Assembly (NCBI RefSeq): GCF_014650695.1
Contig: NZ_BMVL01000010.1
Location: forward strand, 248,996-312,995
Source of the DNA: Streptomyces avidinii
Lineage (GTDB): Bacteria > Actinomycetota > Actinomycetes > Streptomycetales > Streptomycetaceae
Length of the DNA: 64,000 nucleotides
Reading direction: 5' to 3'
The translations under genes and the position numbers were made by a program. The notes under the pieces were generated by a model. The model did no database searches and was not told the origin of the DNA. It saw only the letters and a list, made by a program, of their open reading frames with translations. Below, piece after piece: positions 60,236-64,000 of this stretch; the stretch's first letter is position 1, and each line of letters starts with the position of its first letter.

Positions 60236-61119
60236 TCCGCGTCGCGCTGGCCGCACCCGTACGCACCCTGCCGCGCGGGGCGGGACTGGCGTACGAGCCG
60301 AAGTTCGACGGCCACCGGCTCGTCGTGCTGCGCTCGGCGACCGACGTGACGCTCCAGGCGCGCTCCGGCCGCATCGTGACCAGCGCCTTCCCCGATCTGG
60401 CGGCGGCCGCGCTGCAGTTGCCCGCCGACACGGTGCTCGACGGCGAGGTGGTGGTCTGGCATGCCGGCCGTACGGACTTCGCGCTGGTGCAGCGGCGGGC
60501 TGCGGCCACCGCGGCGCGGGCCGCCGTACTCGCCCAGCGCCTGCCGGCCTCGTACGCCGCCTTCGACGTCCTGGAACTGGCCGGGCTCGATGTGCGCGCC
60601 CGCCCGTACGAGCGCCGCCGGGCCCTCCTCGTCGACCTGCTCCTGCCGCTCGGGCCACCGCTCCAGCCCGTACCGATGACGACCGATCCGGAACTGGCCG
60701 CCACCTGGTACGAGACCCTCCCGGCCAGCGGCATCGAGGGCCTCGTCGTCAAACGGCTGGACCAGGCCTACCCGGCCGGGCGCCGCGGCTGGCAGAAGCT
60801 GCGGCACACGGACGTCCGGGACGCGGCGGTGGTCGGCTACACCGGCACCCCGCGCCGGCCGCTCGCCCTGGTGCTGGTCCTGCCCGTCGGGGACGAGACC
60901 CCGCTGGTGTCGAGCCCGCTGACGGCGGCGTTGCGCACGGAGGTGGCGGCCGAGGTGGCCGCCCGCGGGGCGGCCTCGCCCGCCCTGGCCACGGTCACGG
61001 CGATCGGGTTCGGGGACGTCCCCTTCCGGACGCTGGACCCGCCGCTCGCGGCGGAGGTCCGGCACACCTCGGCCCGGCACCCGCCGCCGGAGGTGCTCCG
61101 GCTGCGGACGGACCTCTGA
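60232..61119 (+). CDS. ligD-lig: ATP-dependent DNA ligase (LigD ligase module)
   Basis: GTG overlaps the upstream stop (GTGA); 295 aa. Nucleophile motif EPKFDGHR (Lys24), motif III AAFDVLEL, motif IV EGLVVKR, motif V WQKLR, then an OB fold to the end. Adenylates Lys24 with ATP and seals nicks. Compact; the N-terminus is shorter than in fused LigD, but the motifs are complete. Acts with Ku and the polymerase in non-homologous end joining. Confidence 0.92.
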   Translation: MIRVALAAPVRTLPRGAGLAYEPKFDGHRLVVLRSATDVTLQARSGRIVTSAFPDLAAAALQLPADTVLDGEVVVWHAGRTDFALVQRRAAATAARAAVLAQRLPASYAAFDVLELAGLDVRARPYERRRALLVDLLLPLGPPLQPVPMTTDPELAATWYETLPASGIEGLVVKRLDQAYPAGRRGWQKLRHTDVRDAAVVGYTGTPRRPLALVLVLPVGDETPLVSSPLTAALRTEVAAEVAARGAASPALATVTAIGFGDVPFRTLDPPLAAEVRHTSARHPPPEVLRLRTDL

Positions 61120-61145
61120 CCCGCGCGGGAGGCGCGGGTCAGAGG
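61113..61145 (+). terminator. Terminator of the ligase operon
   Basis: Perfect 14-bp stem (61113-61126 with 61132-61145) and 5-nt loop; the 5' arm includes the ligase stop codon. Confidence 0.85.
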
Positions 61146-61192
61146 CCGGTCGAGCAAGTCCGCCAGGTCACGTCAGGACGCGTCAGGTCACG

Positions 61193-61597
61193 TCAGGAGT
61201 GTGCGCCGCGTCCGGCGTCCGGGGGAGCCCCCGGCTGTGGATGCGGTCCCGGCCCCTTCGGTAGTTCGTAGCCGGACTCCCGCTCCGCCCGGACCTCGTC
61301 CGGATGGGTGGAGGTGGTGGAGCCGAAGTTCCCGTAGCCCTGCATCTCGTGCGGCCGCAGGCCACCTTCCGGGATCTCCACCTGATCCCGCTCCTCGCGG
61401 ACCTCGTACACCGCGCCGCCCTCCGGCAGATGCGGCTGGCTCTCGGCGGTGGGCGGGGGTGGCTCCTTCGCCCGCACCTTCTTGCCCAGCAGGAATCCGC
61501 CCAGCAGGAAGCCGGCGACGAGGATCCCGACGACCAGGAACCAGGCGATGTCGGTGAGGGTCGCGTCCACGCTCAGGGTCGTGTCCATACCGACCAT
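61193..61597 (-). CDS. DUF6479 family membrane protein
   Basis: Start at 61597 (MVGMDTTLSVDATL) has GCAGGAG 9 nt upstream; 134 aa. One TM (IAWFLVVGILVAGFLLGGFLLG, residues 16-37), then a soluble Pro/Glu-rich tail. Matches the Streptomyces DUF6479 family. Probably a small envelope protein. Function unknown. Confidence 0.8.
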   Translation of the reverse strand: MVGMDTTLSVDATLTDIAWFLVVGILVAGFLLGGFLLGKKVRAKEPPPPTAESQPHLPEGGAVYEVREERDQVEIPEGGLRPHEMQGYGNFGSTTSTHPDEVRAERESGYELPKGPGPHPQPGAPPDAGRGAHS

Positions 61598-61698
61598 TTT
61601 CACTCACTCCTGCCCGATATGCGTCGCTGTGCCCCGGATAGCCTGGGCCATCCGGGGTACACGCCAGGCCTGGACGCGGAACGAGAAGGAGGCAGACC

Positions 61699-62022
61699 AT
61701 GCCCCGCGGATCCTCCCCGAAGCGCGAACGACAGTACGAACACATCAAGGAAGGTCTGGAACAGCGCGGCGAGCCCGAGGACAAGGCGAAGGAGATCGCC
61801 GCCCGGACGGTGAACAAGGAACGGGCCCGGTCCGGCGAATCCAAGACCGCCAGCAGGGAATCGATCGAGGACATCTCCTCGGCCCGACGCGGGGGCCTGC
61901 ACTCCCACTCGGGCGCGCAGGGACCCACGTACGAACAGCTCTACGCCGAGGCCCGGCGCCGCAACATCCACGGCCGCTCCGACATGAACAAGACACAGCT
62001 CAAGCGGGCCCTGGGGGAGTGA
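61699..62022 (+). CDS. Small basic protein with Rho_N-like C-terminus
   Basis: 107 aa. N-terminal charged part (SPKRERQYEHIKEGLEQRGE) like ChaB or plasmid-stabilisation proteins; the C-terminal TYEQLYAEARRRNIHGRSDM plus NKTQLKRAL fits the Rho termination factor N-terminal helix-extended-loop fold. May bind nucleic acid. Widespread in actinobacteria; exact role unknown. Confidence 0.75.
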   Translation: MPRGSSPKRERQYEHIKEGLEQRGEPEDKAKEIAARTVNKERARSGESKTASRESIEDISSARRGGLHSHSGAQGPTYEQLYAEARRRNIHGRSDMNKTQLKRALGE

Positions 62023-62046
62023 AGGCGCCACCGGCGACCGGGAGTT

Positions 62047-63033
62047 CTAGGAGTTGATGGGGCCCTCGGTGTCCCGCAGGGCGCCGGCGGCCTCGCGCGC
62101 CCCGAGCACACCCAGGATCTCGGCGCAGATCGCCAACGCGGTCTCCGCCGGGGTGCGGGCGCCGAGGTCCAGGCCGATCGGGCCGTGCACCCGCGCCAGT
62201 TCGGCCCCGGTGACCCCGGCCGCGAGGAGCCCCTCGCGCCGCCGCGCCGTGGTCCTCCGCGAGCCCAGGGCGCCGACGTACGGCACCCCCCGGTCCAGCG
62301 CCACCCGCAGCGTCGGCACGTCGAACGACTCCTCGTGGCTCAGCATGACCAGGCACGCGGCGTCCCGGCGCGCCTCCAGCACCGTGCCCGCCTCCTCCGG
62401 GGCGGTGACCAGCACGGCCTCCCAGCCCAGCAGCAGTGCCTGCCGCTCGATGATCTCGGCCAGTTCACCGCCGCCGCCGATGACCACGTACGGGGCCGAC
62501 GGGAACGCCTCGACCAGCACCAGCCCGGACTCCCCGTACAGCGCGTCCCGCCCGGCCCGCCGCGTCGCCAGCAGCTCACCGGCCCGCCGCCCGGCGTCGT
62601 CCCGCGGCGCCTCGGTGGCCCGTACGACCTCACTGGAGGCCCGGTCGGCGGCCTCGTTCAGCCGGGTCACCAGCGCCACGCCGACCCCGTCGCCGAGCAG
62701 CTCCCACCACTGGTCCGGGATCGCCGCGAGCGGCTGCAGCAGAACCTCGGCCTGCCCGCCGCAGGTCAGCTTGGCCTCCACGGCCTCGGCCGCACGCACC
62801 GACACCTCGCACACCCGCGCCGTGACCCCGGCCGGCAGGGCCGCGACCTCGGCGGCGAGCTCGGCGTCGAAGACCCCGCGGTACAGGGTGCCGACGCACT
62901 CCCCCCGCGCATCGACGAGCAGGGCCCCGGCCGGATCCCGCGGCCCGAACCCCTGCTCGGTCACGGGCCGGGCCAGATACCCGGCCCGCCCCTCGGCCAC
63001 CCACTGCCGCGCCGTCTCCACCAGCTCACGCAT
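62047..63033 (-). CDS. XdhC/CoxI-family protein
   Basis: 328 aa. N-terminal XdhC_CoxI domain (ALLVDARGECVGTLYRGVFD, later KLTCGGQAEVLLQPL with the conserved Cys-Gly-Gly) and C-terminal Rossmann part (VVIGGGGELAEIIERQA; VMLSHEESFDVPTLRVAL). Such proteins help insert the sulfurated molybdenum cofactor into xanthine dehydrogenase-type enzymes. No dehydrogenase subunit gene is adjacent, so it serves a distant enzyme. Confidence 0.9.
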   Translation of the reverse strand: MRELVETARQWVAEGRAGYLARPVTEQGFGPRDPAGALLVDARGECVGTLYRGVFDAELAAEVAALPAGVTARVCEVSVRAAEAVEAKLTCGGQAEVLLQPLAAIPDQWWELLGDGVGVALVTRLNEAADRASSEVVRATEAPRDDAGRRAGELLATRRAGRDALYGESGLVLVEAFPSAPYVVIGGGGELAEIIERQALLLGWEAVLVTAPEEAGTVLEARRDAACLVMLSHEESFDVPTLRVALDRGVPYVGALGSRRTTARRREGLLAAGVTGAELARVHGPIGLDLGARTPAETALAICAEILGVLGAREAAGALRDTEGPINS

Positions 63034-63237
63034 CCGCGCCGCCTCATCTCGATCGCCAGAGCACGCCGCGGAGCGCCCGGCCAGCGGCGCCGTGCGGCCT
63101 CACCCCCCAACGTACGCACGCACCCCGCACCGCCCCACCCCCCGAATCCCACAGACCCCGCCCCCACCCCCTCGTACGGACCACCGGAACACGACCGGCT
63201 CCCGGCGTCCCGGTGCCCCGCACGCGGTTCCGGCCGG

Positions 63238-63420
63238 TCAGCGTCCGGCGACCCGGGCGGTCGGAACGGCCTCGGCGGCCAGGGGAGGCCAGTTGTCGGG
63301 CCGGCTCTGCGGCATGACGTGCTCGATCGTCAGCTTCGAACCGAGCTGCTCTCCCTGTAAGGGCCCGCCACTCGTCGATGCGCAAGTGAATGGCGGGATG
63401 CGCCTGTGGCGCCTGCGACC
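63238..63420 (-). pseudogene. HNH/DUF1524-type nuclease remnant
   Basis: The minus strand reads LGSKLTIEHVMPQSRPDNWP, the conserved HNH core (IEHVMPQ) of DUF1524/GmrSD-type nucleases, with a neighbouring frame holding IHLRIDEWRALTG just upstream. No start or full domain remains, and the frame shifts between the two pieces. A broken fragment of a restriction-type nuclease. Confidence 0.6.
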
Positions 63421-63496
63421 TACTGGGGTCGGCTTCGCCGACCGGCTGCAACACCGGTGAGTGTTGCCGCCGCAGCCGTGTAGCCGGACACCCCGG

Positions 63497-63552
63497 ACAC
63501 CCCGGACGCCCCGGACAGTCACTGGCAGGACTGTCCGGGGCGTCCGGGGTGT
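63497..63552. terminator. 22-bp perfect hairpin
   Basis: Perfect 22-bp arms (63497-63518 and 63531-63552) with a 12-nt loop, 92 bp after the downstream end of the surface-protein gene. Likely a strong bidirectional terminator. Confidence 0.75.
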
Positions 63553-63643
63553 TCTCGCACGTCAGAGTCCTCACCGGACAGCCGGACAGTGGGGACGCCC
63601 CCGGAGGCGGGCAGGGGCAGCGGCGGCGGTGTGGTCTGCGGCG

Positions 63644-64000
63644 TTACTTCGTGTAGTAGCCGGCCACATCCGCGATGAGATGAACCGACCCGGCATGGTT
63701 GTAGAAGCTCACCTTCCCGTTCACCACGGGAACGACCACCAGATTCGGAATGGTCTGCCCCGCGGTGAAATTGAGGTTCGACGCCGCGGAACGGACCGTA
63801 CCGGTAGGGAACACCGACACGAAACTTCCCGCTGTCGGTTCCGTCGCCGTCACGTTCAGGACGACCGCCGTAACCCCCGTCGACGGAATCCCCGACACAC
63901 CCGCGACCTGCAAGGTCACCGTCCCCGCCGCACCCACCGGCGCCTTCGGAACACCCAGTCCCTCACGCGTGTCCATCAACCGGGTGGGCGCGATCGGCTG
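63644..64000 (-). CDS. Secreted repeat protein, C-terminal part (partial)
   Basis: The frame is open to the right edge; 118 residues are visible. It starts QPIAPTRLMDTREGLGV, the PTRLLDTR-type module common at the C-termini of large Streptomyces exported proteins, followed by TAVVLNVTATEPTAGSFVSV, SNLNFTAGQTIPNLVVVPV and VHLIADVAGYYTK with the typical YYTK end. This beta-rich domain is probably cell-wall or surface associated. The N-terminal, functional part lies outside the window. Confidence 0.85.
   Translation of the reverse strand, partial: QPIAPTRLMDTREGLGVPKAPVGAAGTVTLQVAGVSGIPSTGVTAVVLNVTATEPTAGSFVSVFPTGTVRSAASNLNFTAGQTIPNLVVVPVVNGKVSFYNHAGSVHLIADVAGYYTK

Larger units (their letters stand above)
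63034..63643. other. 610-bp region with gene remnant and hairpin
   Basis: No intact gene. It contains a short HNH-endonuclease remnant (63238-63420) and a 22-bp hairpin (63497-63552). The sequence 63480-63560 is built of CCCCGGACA/CGC-like repeats. Confidence 0.55.

Overview
The window is high-GC actinobacterial chromosome, almost certainly Streptomyces. The evidence is dense gene packing with strong GC3 bias, GTGA/ATGA translational overlaps, a conservon (sensor-kinase-like / roadblock / DUF742 / GTPase), a fused multifunctional 2-oxoglutarate decarboxylase, SAV_2336-type and FxSxx-COOH-system proteins, DUF6104 and DUF6479 proteins, and Ku/LigD repair genes. From memory, the block kgd - two-component system - ... 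- lon resembles the order around SCO5281-SCO5285 of S. coelicolor. No rRNA, tRNA, CRISPR array or intact transposon was seen.

Layout. 1-2.8 kb: tail of an XRE-type regulator, two small unknown proteins, a 44-residue proline-rich peptide and a translationally coupled PIMT-like methyltransferase. 3.3-16.5 kb: a single-strand supercluster joining a conflict-type ternary module (trypsin-like protease, MoxR ATPase, vWA/SAV_2336 protein) to an FxS RiPP cassette (precursor FxsA, radical-SAM FxsB, HExxH peptide hydroxylase) and a TIR/NB-ARC/TPR protein. This is the most unusual system in the window. 16.8-19.8 kb: a protozoan-type IMP dehydrogenase and two poorly known proteins. 19.9-26 kb: kgd and an OmpR-type two-component system. 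26-32.6 kb: GH3 glycosidase with divergent TetR, two lipoproteins, a polytopic membrane glycosyltransferase-like protein and a thiosulfate/3-mercaptopyruvate sulfurtransferase. 32.7-35.7 kb: Lon protease under what look like both ClgR and HspR operators, then MarR.

35.7-43.8 kb: PP2C-like protein, a complete conservon with a StyA-type flavin monooxygenase, and a secreted NlpC/P60 hydrolase. 44-46.3 kb: an ECF41-type sigma factor with its carboxymuconolactone-decarboxylase-like target, which carries a textbook ECF41 promoter, plus a decayed esterase. 46.3-50 kb: SHOCT/DUF6325 pair and a second FtsW/PBP2 elongation pair. 50-53.4 kb: divergent ferritin-like and AurF-like di-iron oxygenases with TetR. 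54-57 kb: a CseC-like kinase with a lipoprotein but no response regulator, and a surface protein next to a 9-bp minisatellite. 57-63 kb: NERD protein ending in a dispersed repeat, Ku, split LigD polymerase and ligase, small proteins, XdhC-like protein. 63-64 kb: HNH remnant, a very long hairpin, and the C-terminus of a secreted repeat protein running off the window.

How parts may cooperate: in the 3.3-16.5 kb block the protease, ATPase and STAND-type TPR protein could sense, process or deploy the modified FxsA peptide. The conservon plus monooxygenase look like one transcription unit. Ku, LigD-Pol and LigD-Lig make a minimal end-joining set around a shared 31-bp divergent promoter. Assignments rest on motif reading only; no database search was possible.
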